A DNA stretch of 64,000 nucleotides from an uncultured Chloroflexales bacterium (GCA_937902315.1 CALGUG010000028.1:119083-183082), one strand, 5' to 3'. Positions 8,294 to 18,206 are shown, counted from the stretch's first letter. A program made the numbers and translations. The notes: generated by a model from the letters alone, not told the origin.

Positions 8294-9093
8294 ATGACTA
8301 CGCCAGAAGAGATCCAAAACCAACAAGAACGCCTTCAAATCGCTCGTAGGGTGCTCGTTATCTGTCTCCAGCAACTCGCTATGCTTGGTACAGCCAATGC
8401 ACAACCCTCACTGTTTACCAGTATCCGTGAAGGGCGTCCCCATATTCGCCAAACGAAAAACAGCTTCGCCTTTGGAATAGTGAAGTTGAAGACCAGCTCG
8501 ACGACGAAGCTCAGGACTTTGAAATTCCTCTAACCCTGCAAACTCCCCGAAGGCCATCTGCCCAAAACTTCATCACCCAGCTAAGAGCCGAGCTGCTCAA
8601 AGATCCCGACACCAAAACTCATCAAAGCCGAAGCATACAGCTTGATTTTCTGGCTATTCGCGAAAAAGCCTTCACCATCGATACGCTTGGCCTAGTACAG
8701 GCAGATCATTTTAGCGATGAGCAATTTGCTACTACTGATCAGGCCTATCACCATTTAATGTAATGAGTAGTTGGCGGCCTTCGATCTTTTTTAGACGTGC
8801 GCGTAAGAAAACTTGTTTGTTCGCTTTTGTTTTCGAGCAAAGGGTGATCTCGAACGAATTATCTGGATTCTCAAGCAGAAAAAAATCATAATCCGATTCT
8901 TGAGGCAACAGTCTCTTCCTCATGGATTATCGATCTCGAGACACACCAGCTCTATACCCACGATATTTTGGTCGCTGCGATCCCGCCTACCCTGATCATT
9001 CCTGAGTTTCGTTTTCTAGGCAAAACATACCTCGAAGGTTTTATGGCTCGTTACAGTTCAGAAATAGCAAGTCAATTAGGGGATCCCAGCTAG
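8294..9093 (+). pseudogene. Degraded gene, frameshifted and interrupted by stops
   Basis: The reading starts at an ATG with a good GGAGGAA site and gives MTTPEEIQNQQERLQIARRV and on to HIRQTK. At the A5 run near 8456-8460 the protein-like reading moves by one base and continues as QLRLWNSEVEDQLDD to YHHLM, then meets TAA TGA at about 8761-8766 and a further TGA near 8847. The same frame resumes as a plausible C-terminus (SSSWIIDLETHQLYTHDI to ASQLGDPS) ending at TAG 9091-9093. The simplest reading is one lost A plus nonsense changes in a single gene of about 265 codons. The N-terminus recalls short N-terminal regions of Chloroflexota effector or NTPase proteins, but that is from memory and uncertain. 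Confidence 0.6.
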
Positions 9094-9240
9094 AACCAGT
9101 GTCTACAGGGTAGCGCAGGTGGCAAAAGCAGGATCATCTCAGTTTTGCTGATCGCCACCTGCCTAAATGATGTAGCACTTCTTAAAGTATACGCTCCCAA
9201 AGCAAATGCTTGCTTACCGCATCGCTTCCTCGTTACGCTG

Positions 9241-10446
9241 TTAAGCGGCGTGTTTCGGGCGCCAATAGACCGCCAATGCGATCGTCACCAGAGCGATGCC
9301 GCAAGCGCACACCCCATTCCAGCCCCAACGCTCCCAAGCAAAGCCGCCCACGAGCGAACCGAGCGAGCCGCCCACAAAGTAGGTCGACATATAGATCGTC
9401 GTGATGCGGCTGCGCGCATCTGGTCGCAGAGTGTAGATACGGGTTTGATTCGACACTTGCGTGCCCTGTACGCCTAAATCGAGCAGTATCACGCCAACGA
9501 TCAGGCCGGGCATCCACCAGCCGAGCAGCCAAAACAGCACAAACGAGAGCAAGAGCAGCAGCAAGGTCACGCCCGTCGCAATACGCGGGTTGTACTTGTC
9601 GGCGATTCGTCCGATCAGCGAGGCCGCCAAGGCACCAGCGACGCCAACCAGACCGAACAAACCAGCCACATCGCTGCCATAGTTGTAAGGTGGCGTCTCC
9701 AAAAAGAACGAGAGCGTGACCCAAAAGATGCTGAAACAGGCGAAGGCCAGCGCGCCCAAGATCGAAGCCTCGCGCAAGATCGGCTCTTCACGCAGCAAAC
9801 CCGGCAGCGAGCGCAAGATGCCCAGATACGAAAGTTTAGTTTGCGGCTGGCTCTTCGGCAACACCAAGCGCAACACCACCGCCAGCAGCAACATCATGAC
9901 CGCCGCGATCTGCAACATCGCGCGCCAGCCGAACAGCTCGCCGATAAAGCCGCTCACAGTGCGGGCCAGCAAAATACCGCAGAGCAGGCCAGTCATCAGC
10001 GTGCCGATCACCTTGCCGCGCTCCGTTGGGTGGGCCAAGGTCGTCGCCATAGGGATAATGATTTGAGCGGCCACTGCGCTCAAGCCGATCACCAAGCTCA
10101 TCACGGTCAGCATGAGCAGATTGGGCGATACGCTGGCCAAAACAAGCGCGACGGTGGTTGCGATCAAGCTGGTAAGGATCAAACCGCGCCGCTCGCGGAT
10201 ATCGCCCAACGAAACGACAAACATCAGGCCGAGCGCGTAGCCGAACTGCGTCAAGGTTGCGGTGATACCGAGCTCTTTGGCGGTCACTCCAAACTCACGG
10301 CTGATCTCGGCCAGTAATGGCTGAAGGTAGTAGAGATTAGCGGCGGCCAAGCCACAGGCACAGGCCAATACCAAAACAAGCGGACGACTGAGGGTCTGAA
10401 CTCGGCTCTCAGCCTCGGCTTGCGAAGAAGAAATGCTGTGCGACAT
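9241..10446 (-). CDS. MFS transporter (drug/metabolite exporter-like)
   Basis: A 401-residue polytopic protein with about twelve hydrophobic segments. The loop between segments 2 and 3 carries the MFS motif-A-like GDIRERRG, and the equivalent second-half loop reads GRIADKYNPR. The overall pattern (LYYLQPLLAEISREFGV near the N-terminus) matches the small proton-driven efflux MFS group. A short hydrophilic N-terminus precedes segment 1. The start ATG has GGAG upstream. The gene stands alone between a decayed gene and a long repeat field, and the substrate is not predictable. Confidence 0.88.
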   Translation of the reverse strand: MSHSISSSQAEAESRVQTLSRPLVLVLACACGLAAANLYYLQPLLAEISREFGVTAKELGITATLTQFGYALGLMFVVSLGDIRERRGLILTSLIATTVALVLASVSPNLLMLTVMSLVIGLSAVAAQIIIPMATTLAHPTERGKVIGTLMTGLLCGILLARTVSGFIGELFGWRAMLQIAAVMMLLLAVVLRLVLPKSQPQTKLSYLGILRSLPGLLREEPILREASILGALAFACFSIFWVTLSFFLETPPYNYGSDVAGLFGLVGVAGALAASLIGRIADKYNPRIATGVTLLLLLLSFVLFWLLGWWMPGLIVGVILLDLGVQGTQVSNQTRIYTLRPDARSRITTIYMSTYFVGGSLGSLVGGFAWERWGWNGVCACGIALVTIALAVYWRPKHAA

Positions 10447-11407
10447 GCATACTCCATCAACGAAAAAAATCCGATGGAGCTAGTATAGCGCACCGTGCCA
10501 TTTCAAGAGCGCACCCTGAGATTGTCGGAGAGTATGCTCTCTTTCAGCGAGCGAGAAGACACTGCGACCCTAGATGAGCTTATGGCGGCTGCGTCCAAAC
10601 CAAACAAAAAGGCTGTAACCGCGTCCGCCTCCGGCTACTAAACAGGGCTAGCCACCCTCATCCCCAGCCCTTCTCCCGCAAAGCGGGCGAAGGGAGCACG
10701 ACTACAGCACCCCAAAACGTCGTACCCTGCCCACAAAACCATACCCTGAGCCTGTCGAAGGGTACGGCCTGATCACAACTTTAGCCTTCTAGGGCGCTAT
10801 CCTTTCTGCAAAAGTCGGGAAAAGGCTTGTGTGAGATTTCGCGCGGCAGCGCGAAATCTCACACAACAAAAAGAGTCAGGTTCCGCTCTGCCGAAGGCCA
10901 AAGAGAACCTAATCAAGCGGATTTGGTATGATTCAGTGTCTCGCGTGGTAAATATAGCCGAGGCCCTCACCCCCGACCCTCTCCCGCAAGCAGCAGAAGG
11001 GAGTCTGGCTGCATTTCAGCAAAGAAACTGCATAAGGGCCTTAGTTCGTTGGCTTCGACAGGCTTGGTTGGTAAACTTGTCGAACCACAGGAACCGCTTG
11101 TCGAGGGTACGACACGCTGCATCTCTCTGCAAAGACGCAGTGTCTCAGTGTCTCACGTGCTAAATAAAAAACGTCCAAGACCTGTAAGCTGGGCGCGCCA
11201 GCGCACTGCTGACAGGTCAGCGCCAAGGATCTCACTCCGTTGACTTCGACAAGCTCAGCCAACGGTAATAGCAGCGTCCTTGTTTGGGTGGCATGTTGGT
11301 AGCCGTAGGCGGACGCGCTTAGGAACGCATGGGTGGTAGGAACCTAGACGCCAAGGCATTCGCTTGCTCTTGCCTTGTATGATGAAATAGAATGCTCTGA
11401 GACGAAT
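10447..11407. repeat. Patchwork of dispersed repeats (TAGCC copies 4 and 5, REP, MITE family 2 remnant)
   Basis: This roughly 1-kb gap has no supportable gene. It holds TAGCC repeat copy 4 (reverse, core 10620-10637), a CCCTTCTCCCGC palindrome (about 10653-10696), a CCTGAGCCTGTCGAAGGG repeat (10745-10762), a left-truncated MITE family 2 with a hairpin (about 10811-10929, ending CGGATTTGGTAT), another REP unit (about 10964-11006), a repeat beginning TTCAGCAAAGAAACTGC (about 11015-11160) that recurs near 53.0 and 56.4 kb, and TAGCC copy 5 (forward, core 11300-11317). Confidence 0.7.
10827..10866. repeat. Long hairpin of the covarying family (B)
   Basis: Perfect 18-bp stem, arm TTGTGTGAGATTTCGCGC, loop GGCA. 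It is preceded by TCGGGAAAA as in copies at 28.9 and 31.9 kb. Confidence 0.85.
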
Positions 11408-11445
11408 AAAAAGCGACTGCCATACAAACTGGGTATGACAGTCGC
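11408..11445 (-). terminator. Intrinsic terminator of the GH127 operon
   Basis: On the leftward strand a 13-bp stem (GCGACTGTCATAC with GTATGGCAGTCGC, one mismatch) is followed by TTTTTATTC. It begins 24 nt after the GH127 stop codon. Confidence 0.9.
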
Positions 11446-11468
11446 CACAACAGACGAAACGTGATCGA

Positions 11469-13403
11469 TTAGGATGGCTGTTCTGAGAGCCAAACAGTCA
11501 TCTGGCCGGGCGCTCGGTTATCCCAAGCATAGTAGGGAATAGCGCGCAGCGTACTTGGCTTCGCGGTCGGACGCTCGGTGCTATACAAGGTGTCGTCCCA
11601 GCCTTCAGCAGACAGGGCTTTGGCTGTTCCTTCGAGTACAACGACACCACTGAAGAGCTCTGGCTCAAAGCGCGCTTCGAGCTTGATATCGCTCGACAAG
11701 AGATAGCGGTGCAGCGGCGCTTCGAGATCGGTCTGTTCGACACAGTAGATGATCGGGCCACGGCGCAGCGCCACCTTTGCGATGTCGGCACGCACATCGG
11801 GGTGAGCGTAGAGTCGATCGACCGTCATCGGCAGCTCGAGCGCTACCACATCGTCGCTGCTCCAAGTACGAGTCAGGACGACATAGCCGCGTTCTGGATT
11901 CAGCGCGACGCTCTCGCCATTGATCGAGAGGCTGGCGCCACGGCACCAGCCCGGAATGCGTAGGCGCAAGGTGAACTCGCTCGGTTGGGCCAGTTCGAAG
12001 CGCAGCTTGACCGAGCCATCCCAGGGATAGTTGGTCTCTTGGCGCAGTACGACCTCTTGGCCCTTCAGCTCGAAGCGAGCGCTGCCCTGCACATAGAGGT
12101 GAACAGCGATCTCGTTCTCGTTGTAGCCATAGATGTAGCTGCCCAAGGAGGCGAACAGGCGCGATAGGTTGGGCGGGCAGCAGGGGCACAAGAACCACTC
12201 GCTGCGGTGGTGGGTGCCATCGCTCGCCAAGGGGTTGTCGTAGAAGAAGTGGCAGCCATCTTCCGAGCCGCCGCTCAGCACGGCGTTATAGAGCGCCAGC
12301 TCCATCACATCGCTGTAGCGGCTGTTGCAGTCGATCTCTAACATGCGCTGGGCCCAGAAGACCAGCGCGATGGCGGCACAGGTCTCGGCGTAGGCGCTCT
12401 CGTTGGGCAGATCATAGTCAGAGGTGAAGCCCTCGTTGTGCTTCGAGGTGCCGATACCACCCATTACATACATCTCTTTGGTTGTGAGGTGGGTCCAGAG
12501 GCGCTCACAGGCTTCCATCAGCGAGCTATCGCCATCTTCAGCCGCCAAATCGGCCATGGCGCTCAACAGGTAGGTCGCGCGCACAGCGTGGCCAACCACA
12601 CGATCTTGCTCACGCACCGGCGCATGGGCTTGGCAATATTCGTAGTTGCGTGCCCAGAACTGCTCGGGGGTTTCGCCACGCTCGCGAGCTTCGATATCGA
12701 AGTAGTAGGGCTGCTGGCCGCGCTCGTTGATGAAATAGCGGCTCAGGTTGAGGTAGCGCTCTTCGCCCGTCACGTAGTAGAGGCGTACTAGCGCCAACTC
12801 GATTTCGGGGTGGCCACAGTAACCGCGCTTTTTGCCCTCTTCGCGACCAAAGGTGGCATCGATCAGATCGGCATAGCGGCACATCACATCGAGCAGCTTG
12901 CGGCTGCCGGTCGCCTCGTAGTGGGCAACTGCTGCCTCGATCAAGTGGCCCGCGTTGTAAAGCTCGTGCCAGTCGCGCAGATTCTTGAAGCGATTGGCCG
13001 GATCGACGGTTGTGAACCAAGTGTTGAGATAACCATCGGGCAACTGACGCTTTTCGAGCAGATCGACGACTTGATCGACCAGAGCCGCTAGCTTGGGATC
13101 GGGGTGGGTCGCCAGAATGTAACAGGCGGCTTCCAGCCACTTGGCCACGTCCGAGTCCCAGAACATCACCGGGGTGCCACCCCAAGCGAGGCGTCGCGTG
13201 ATCTCTTCGCTGGGCGCCCAATCGGTGCGCAACGCGTCGATGCGGCCCGTCTTCACAGACTGCTCGTAGATATGGTAAATGGTGTGCTCGCGGTTGCTGC
13301 GCTGGCGCGAGGCCCAGAAGGTGTCTTCGATCGACACCTTAGTAAAAGGGAGATAGCGCAGATTATGCTGCGGCTTGCCTTTGTAAGAAGTTGCGTTCGT
13401 CAA
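11469..13403 (-). CDS. Beta-L-arabinofuranosidase, glycoside hydrolase family 127
   Basis: A 644-residue GH127 enzyme that should release beta-L-arabinofuranose from arabino-oligosaccharides by the cysteine-nucleophile, zinc-assisted mechanism known for HypBA1. The zinc/cysteine set is visible: Glu about 340 and Cys about 342 in YAETCAAI, and Cys about 408-409 in CPCCPPN, nearly matching HypBA1 numbering. An alpha/alpha barrel (about 20-430) is followed by beta-sandwich domains. No signal peptide, so it is cytoplasmic and fits hydrolysis after ABC uptake. The frame begins at TTG (13403) with AAAGGA at suitable spacing; the nearby ATG is out of frame. It is the last gene of the LacI-SBP-permease-permease cluster and is followed by a strong terminator. 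Confidence 0.93.
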   Translation of the reverse strand: MTNATSYKGKPQHNLRYLPFTKVSIEDTFWASRQRSNREHTIYHIYEQSVKTGRIDALRTDWAPSEEITRRLAWGGTPVMFWDSDVAKWLEAACYILATHPDPKLAALVDQVVDLLEKRQLPDGYLNTWFTTVDPANRFKNLRDWHELYNAGHLIEAAVAHYEATGSRKLLDVMCRYADLIDATFGREEGKKRGYCGHPEIELALVRLYYVTGEERYLNLSRYFINERGQQPYYFDIEARERGETPEQFWARNYEYCQAHAPVREQDRVVGHAVRATYLLSAMADLAAEDGDSSLMEACERLWTHLTTKEMYVMGGIGTSKHNEGFTSDYDLPNESAYAETCAAIALVFWAQRMLEIDCNSRYSDVMELALYNAVLSGGSEDGCHFFYDNPLASDGTHHRSEWFLCPCCPPNLSRLFASLGSYIYGYNENEIAVHLYVQGSARFELKGQEVVLRQETNYPWDGSVKLRFELAQPSEFTLRLRIPGWCRGASLSINGESVALNPERGYVVLTRTWSSDDVVALELPMTVDRLYAHPDVRADIAKVALRRGPIIYCVEQTDLEAPLHRYLLSSDIKLEARFEPELFSGVVVLEGTAKALSAEGWDDTLYSTERPTAKPSTLRAIPYYAWDNRAPGQMTVWLSEQPS

Positions 13404-13565
13404 GGTTCATTCCTTTGATAAAGCATCAGGGCTTTCCACGCTTCGCCGTGGCTCGCATGCCTGCGACGAAAGCTAAGCCGTACAGGGTACAATCTGAGAC
13501 CGAAGGCACTAGTATACGCCCAAGTTCGCGCTTGGTAAAGCTAAGCACCTTCAGAGAGCAGAGTT

Positions 13566-14465
13566 TTAACCCTTCATACCAGTCAAGACAACACCTTCGA
13601 TAAAGAAGCGTTGTGCGAATAGGAACACCAGCATGGTCGGAATAACAACCACGGTCGAAGCCGCCATCAGGTATTGCCATTGGGTCGAGAACAGGCCACG
13701 GAACTGAGCCAAACCGAGCGCCAAGGTGAACTTATCTTGCGAAGAGATATAGATCAAGGGCGCAAGGAAGTCGTTCCAGGTGTTCAAGACGGTGAAGATC
13801 GCTACTGTCGCCAGCGCTGGCCCGGCCAAAGGCAAAATCACTCGCCAGTAGATTCCAAATTCGCTCGATCCGTCGATGCGAGCCGCATCAGAGAGTTCGG
13901 CCGGAATGGTGCGGAAGAATTGGCGCAACAAGAAGACATTGAAGGCGCCACCACCAAACCAGACCGGGAACCAGAGCGGCAAGAAGGTGTCGATCCAGCC
14001 CAGATAGCGGAACATAATGTACTGGGGGATCATCAAAACCGCATAGGGAATCATAATCGAGCTCAGCACGATCATAAAGACCAGATCGCGCCCCGGAAAT
14101 TGAATACGGGCAAAGCCATAGGCGCACAACGACGAGGTGAACACCACACCCATGGTGGTTAAAACCGTGATGATGAAGGTGTTCCAGGCATATAGACCAA
14201 ATGGCAACAGGGTTAAGGCTTCGGTGTAGTTCTGCCAACGGAACGGGTTCGGGATCCACTCTGGTGGGAAGACCCAGACCTGCGACTCGACTTTAAACGA
14301 GGTGCTCACCATCCAGACGAAGGGCAAGGTCATCAGCACCGCGCCCGCGCAGAGCACAATCCAAGTGATGGCTCGCCGCAGCAAACCCGGCCTACGGCTA
14401 GTACCAGTCCATAAACGCTGCATCGATGACTTACGCGCAACGTCGTTTTGTGTAATTGTCGACAT
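13566..14465 (-). CDS. ABC sugar transporter permease, MalG type
   Basis: A 299-residue inner-membrane permease with six predicted membrane segments and the EAA loop near residues 185-205 (LSDAARIDGSSEFGIYWRVI), which docks to the ATPase. It pairs with the adjacent permease to form the translocation channel of a carbohydrate-uptake (CUT1) ABC importer. A GGGGGAAG site precedes the ATG, and the gap to the upstream permease is 23 bp. No ATP-binding subunit lies in the window, so the importer presumably uses a shared MsiK/UgpC-like ATPase encoded elsewhere, as is common for CUT1 systems. The substrate is probably an arabinose-containing oligosaccharide, inferred from GH127. Confidence 0.93.
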   Translation of the reverse strand: MSTITQNDVARKSSMQRLWTGTSRRPGLLRRAITWIVLCAGAVLMTLPFVWMVSTSFKVESQVWVFPPEWIPNPFRWQNYTEALTLLPFGLYAWNTFIITVLTTMGVVFTSSLCAYGFARIQFPGRDLVFMIVLSSIMIPYAVLMIPQYIMFRYLGWIDTFLPLWFPVWFGGGAFNVFLLRQFFRTIPAELSDAARIDGSSEFGIYWRVILPLAGPALATVAIFTVLNTWNDFLAPLIYISSQDKFTLALGLAQFRGLFSTQWQYLMAASTVVVIPTMLVFLFAQRFFIEGVVLTGMKG

Positions 14466-14488
14466 CTTCTTCCCCCTTTGGTACGACG

Positions 14489-15409
14489 TTAACGCGGCTC
14501 TTCGTAATAGACTTTGCTACCTAAGGAGCGGAATACAAAGAGCGAAAGCAGCAAAACGATTGTGAAGAGCACCCACGAAAGCGCAGCTGCATAGCCCATC
14601 TTGAAGTCTCGGAAAGCGCTTTGATAGATGTGCAAGCCGTAAAAGAGGGTTGAGTTTTGTGGGCCACCCTTGGTCATGAGGTAACCTTGAGTGAAGGTTT
14701 GCAAGGCTCCGATCAGACCCATCACCAAGTTAAAGAAGATCACTGGCGACATCATCGGAATCGTTACATTGAAGAAACGGCTCCAATAGCCAGCGCCATC
14801 GATTTCGGCTGCTTCGTAGAGATGCTGGGGAATGCCCTGCAAGCCCGCCAAATAGATCACCATACTGCCGCCGACCGCCCACAGACTCATCAAGATCAAT
14901 GCGGGCATCGCCCAACGCGGGTCTTGCAGCCACAAAACCTTGGGCAGCCCGAGCCAACTCAGACCAGCGTTCAACAAGCCGAATTCCGAGTTAAAGACCC
15001 AGACCCACAAAACGGCATTGGCAACCGAGGGAACAATGCTTGGAATGTAGTAGAGCATTCGAAAGAAGGCGATGCCACGCACTTGCACATTCATCAGCAT
15101 CGCAACCGCAAAACTGATAATGAGAGAGAGAGGAACGGAGACGAGCGTAAAGTAGAAGGTAGCTTGCAGCGACTTCCAAAACAGCTCGTCTTTGAACATT
15201 TGGGCATAGTTCTGAAAGCCAACAAATTCGGGCTTACGCAACATATCCCAGCTTGTGAAGCTCAGCCCGATAGCGATCAGCATTGGGCCAGCGACCCAAA
15301 TCAAAAAGCCCAGCACAATCGGCATAATAAAGAGGTAGCCTGTAATTGTGCTTCGGGTTCGCATCGAAAGGCGCGACGAATGAGCGGCGCGTTGGCGCTG
15401 TGCAATCAT
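14489..15409 (-). CDS. ABC sugar transporter permease, MalF/UgpA type
   Basis: A 306-residue permease with a basic cytoplasmic N-terminus, six hydrophobic segments and an EAA loop (HLYEAAEIDGAGYWSRFFNV) near residues 195-215. It forms the heterodimeric channel with the MalG-type neighbour. The ATG has a strong GGAGGG site. A 148-bp gap separates it from the binding-protein gene and carries a perfect hairpin, a common device that lets binding protein be made in excess over channel subunits. Family assignment is secure and the transported sugar is inferred. Confidence 0.93.
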   Translation of the reverse strand: MIAQRQRAAHSSRLSMRTRSTITGYLFIMPIVLGFLIWVAGPMLIAIGLSFTSWDMLRKPEFVGFQNYAQMFKDELFWKSLQATFYFTLVSVPLSLIISFAVAMLMNVQVRGIAFFRMLYYIPSIVPSVANAVLWVWVFNSEFGLLNAGLSWLGLPKVLWLQDPRWAMPALILMSLWAVGGSMVIYLAGLQGIPQHLYEAAEIDGAGYWSRFFNVTIPMMSPVIFFNLVMGLIGALQTFTQGYLMTKGGPQNSTLFYGLHIYQSAFRDFKMGYAAALSWVLFTIVLLLSLFVFRSLGSKVYYEEPR

Positions 15410-15508
15410 TGCAGTACATCCCTCCTTACCAATGCTGTATACAGCCCTGCACGTATTGCTGCATGCACCGCACCATGCAGATTCGCCTTTTGGCTGGGAG
15501 GCAAGGGC

Positions 15509-15540
15509 TGCGCTGCTAGAAGTTGTATTCTAGCAGCGCA
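15509..15540 (-). terminator. Intercistronic hairpin between binding-protein and permease genes
   Basis: Perfect 13-bp stem TGCGCTGCTAGAA with its complement and a 6-nt loop, starting 17 nt after the binding-protein stop. There is no T-run, so it more likely protects the upstream mRNA or partially terminates transcription. Confidence 0.65.
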
Positions 15541-15556
15541 TACAGTCATAGTATCG

Positions 15557-17005
15557 CTACGAAATATCCTTCAGGCCTTTCGCCAGCACCTCTTCAGCCT
15601 TAGCAATAGCATCCGATTCGGCCAGCGCTTGTTCAACCGTCTTCTCGCCGATCCAAACCGGGTCGAGCGCAGAGCTGATGATCTGCTCGGCCTCGCCGAA
15701 GCCTGCGGGATAGAAGTAGTTGCGTGCGTACTTGCCCAGATAGTCGGTCACCAACTGTTTGTAACCTTCGGGGTGAACGCCCGGAGTGATCCACTTGTTA
15801 AAGCCCTCTTCGCTCATAAGGCTGGTGTGGCTGGGCAGCCAGAGGCCGACCTTGAGCAGGCCGAGCTGATATTCGTCGGAGGAGAGGAAGGCCAAGAGCT
15901 TCCAAGCCTCTTCGGGGTACTTAGTGTTTTTGTAGATGACGTGCATGTGCGCTTGGGCGACCGTCACCGCTTCCTTCATCTTGGGCAGCACACCTGTACC
16001 GAACTTGAAGTCCATCTTGGCGAGATCTTGCAGCGCCCACGAGCCGTCGACCAAGATCGCCAAGCGCTTGGAAGCCAGCATCTGCATACCATTCAAGCCC
16101 AACTGCTCGAGCGCAGCGGCGCGCATGGCGACCTTATGTACGCCCACCAAATCGGCGATGTTCTGAATACCCTGTATGGCCTCGGGGGTGTTCAGCTTCA
16201 CCTTATAGTCTTTGGTATAGGACTCGCCGCCATTGCTGAAGACGCCCAAGTCGCGCATCTGGCTCCAAGTCGGCCAGTAGACGCCCCACTGCGAGACGTT
16301 GTTCTCATCGAAGCCGCTCTCGTTGGGATGCTTGCCGTTGGCATCGACGGTTAGTTGGGTAGCGATCTCAATAAACTGATCCCAGGTCCATGCCTTGGTG
16401 GGGTCGCTCGAAGGTGGCTCGATACCGGCCGCCTCGAACATTTCGACGTTGTAGTAGAGGTGGGGCATAACCCAGCACGAGCCGATGCCATACCACTTAC
16501 CATTGATAACGGCGCGCTCTTCTTCTTGAGGCTGAATGAAGTAGTCGGGCTTGCCGATCACGGGGTCGTTCTTGACGCGATCGGTGATATCCATCACCAC
16601 GTCGCGAGCGACATAGTCGGCCATATTGCCGGTCCAGAAGACATCGGGGGGTGTACCACCGGCCAACATGGTCTTGAGTTTGGTCTCGTACTCTTCAGGG
16701 GTGTGCATCCAGTTGACTTTGATGCCTGGATTCTGAGCTTCGAACTGGTTCAAACCCGCCTGCACATTGTCTTTTTCGAGGATGCTACCCCAGCCCATCA
16801 TGCTGACCGTAACAGTACCGCCGGTTTGCGCAGGGGCTGGTGCCGTATCGCCACCGCTCTGCGCTGTATCACCACCGCTGCTAGGAGCACTACCACAAGC
16901 TGCCAAAAGGGCAGCACCAGCACCAAAACCGACCATACGGGTCAGAAAAGAACGTCGGGAAATATGGCCGCGCTTACGAGCCACCTCGTTATCCATCTGT
17001 GACAT
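15557..17005 (-). CDS. Extracellular sugar-binding lipoprotein of ABC importer
   Basis: A 482-residue family 1 solute-binding protein. The N-terminus carries a twin-arginine-like SRRSFLTRM, a hydrophobic stretch and a lipobox (LLAACGS, Cys near residue 37), so it is probably exported by Tat and anchored outside the membrane. The mature part has the usual signatures: FEAQNPGIKVNWMH, MLAGGTPPDVFW and an aromatic-rich binding cleft. It captures the oligosaccharide and delivers it to the two permeases. A GAGGAG site precedes the ATG. It is the first structural gene after the LacI regulator, 139 bp away. Confidence 0.93.
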   Translation of the reverse strand: MSQMDNEVARKRGHISRRSFLTRMVGFGAGAALLAACGSAPSSGGDTAQSGGDTAPAPAQTGGTVTVSMMGWGSILEKDNVQAGLNQFEAQNPGIKVNWMHTPEEYETKLKTMLAGGTPPDVFWTGNMADYVARDVVMDITDRVKNDPVIGKPDYFIQPQEEERAVINGKWYGIGSCWVMPHLYYNVEMFEAAGIEPPSSDPTKAWTWDQFIEIATQLTVDANGKHPNESGFDENNVSQWGVYWPTWSQMRDLGVFSNGGESYTKDYKVKLNTPEAIQGIQNIADLVGVHKVAMRAAALEQLGLNGMQMLASKRLAILVDGSWALQDLAKMDFKFGTGVLPKMKEAVTVAQAHMHVIYKNTKYPEEAWKLLAFLSSDEYQLGLLKVGLWLPSHTSLMSEEGFNKWITPGVHPEGYKQLVTDYLGKYARNYFYPAGFGEAEQIISSALDPVWIGEKTVEQALAESDAIAKAEEVLAKGLKDIS

Positions 17006-17144
17006 AGTTCATACTCCTCAGTGATATGAACACCTACATTGCACCATTACAAACCGTCACTATCCGCCGTTGGATGATTATGTTTGGAACAGAGTCCCCG
17101 AAAATGCTTGGTTTTGTGACTTGGTAGCGGGTAAAATGAAAACC

Positions 17145-18185
17145 CTAGGCAGTCTCCCTCAGCACTAATTCCAGCTTGACCGTCTCGATCATCTCGCGCG
17201 TGTCTGGTCCATCTTCCACTAAGTGTAAGAGTCGATCGGCCGCGCGTCGACCGATATCTAAAAGAGGAATGCGAATAGTAGATAAGGACGATGGCCCTAG
17301 CTCTGCCGAGCGCACATCGTCAAAACCAACAATCGCAATATCTTCTGGGCTGCGCAAATGGTAACGATGCAAGAGTTCCATGGTGCGGATCGCAAAACCA
17401 TCGTTGGCTGCGAAGATCGCTGTCGGCGGCTGATCGAGCGCTAAGAAGCGTTCTAAAGCTGCTTGGGCAACATTGGGATCCCAATCTTCGCCGCCATAGA
17501 CCAGAGCGGGATCGTAAGCGATCTGAGCTTGCTCCAAGGCTTTTTGATAACCAGCATTACGCGCCCGAGCAGAGGCGTAGCGAAAATCACCCGCGATATG
17601 CGCGATACGGCGATGGCCTTGTTGAATAAGGTATTGCATAGCGAGTAAGGCGCCTTGCTCATCATCGTAGGTTACGGCTGGCATTTTAAAGCGCGGCGAA
17701 GCTGGACGCTCAACAGTGACGCAGGGTATATCGGTACGCTTGATCAATTCCATCAGCGAATCGGTCGCTGGCGCATCTTGTACCAAACGAATCACAACCC
17801 CATCCAAGCGTTCGCTGCGCAAGAGCGCTTCCAGTGCTCGTTCATCTTCATCGACGCGCATCGGATAGACCAGCACATAGTGATCGCGCTCTTTCAATCG
17901 TTCGGTTAGACCTGTCAACAGCCCGGCGCTATAGGTTGAGATAAAAACCTCCATCGGGTTATAGTCGTAGACAATATACCCGATCATATTGGTTCGTCGC
18001 GCTCGCAACCCGCGCGCCATCGCATTAGGGTGATAATCAAGCTCTTCGATCGCTTTCATCACCCGCTCTCGCGCCTCTACTGAGGTTGGCCGTGGCCCGT
18101 TGTTGAGTACATATGAAACAACAGAAGCCGATACTCCTGCTACCCGTGCTACATCTTGATAGGTGATTCGTTTCTTTTGAGGCAT
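17145..18185 (-). CDS. LacI-family transcriptional regulator
   Basis: A 346-residue LacI/GalR repressor. The N-terminal helix-turn-helix and hinge reads ITYQDVARVAGVSASVVSYV with the hinge helix near residues 48-60, followed by a periplasmic-binding-like sugar-sensing domain (for example GHRRIAHIAGD and IVGFDDVRSAEL). It heads the arabino-oligosaccharide uptake cluster in the same direction and probably represses it until the sugar ligand binds. Two copies of the motif TCnAATCGATTCGA lie just upstream of its start, one directly in front of the coding region, so it should also control itself. The ribosome-binding site is weak. Confidence 0.93.
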   Translation of the reverse strand: MPQKKRITYQDVARVAGVSASVVSYVLNNGPRPTSVEARERVMKAIEELDYHPNAMARGLRARRTNMIGYIVYDYNPMEVFISTYSAGLLTGLTERLKERDHYVLVYPMRVDEDERALEALLRSERLDGVVIRLVQDAPATDSLMELIKRTDIPCVTVERPASPRFKMPAVTYDDEQGALLAMQYLIQQGHRRIAHIAGDFRYASARARNAGYQKALEQAQIAYDPALVYGGEDWDPNVAQAALERFLALDQPPTAIFAANDGFAIRTMELLHRYHLRSPEDIAIVGFDDVRSAELGPSSLSTIRIPLLDIGRRAADRLLHLVEDGPDTREMIETVKLELVLRETA

Positions 18186-18206
18186 GACTCTGTCACATAT
18201 CTCTAG

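Noticed and set aside
8732..8923. 63-codon leftward frame within the decayed gene
   Set aside because: It looks protein-like but has no ribosome site and lies inside the frameshifted gene; kept only as a remark on a possible inversion.
14657..16354. 565-codon open frame on the plus strand
   Set aside because: It runs antisense to the MalF-type permease and the sugar-binding protein, whose families and ribosome sites are clear; its composition has no protein-like motif.
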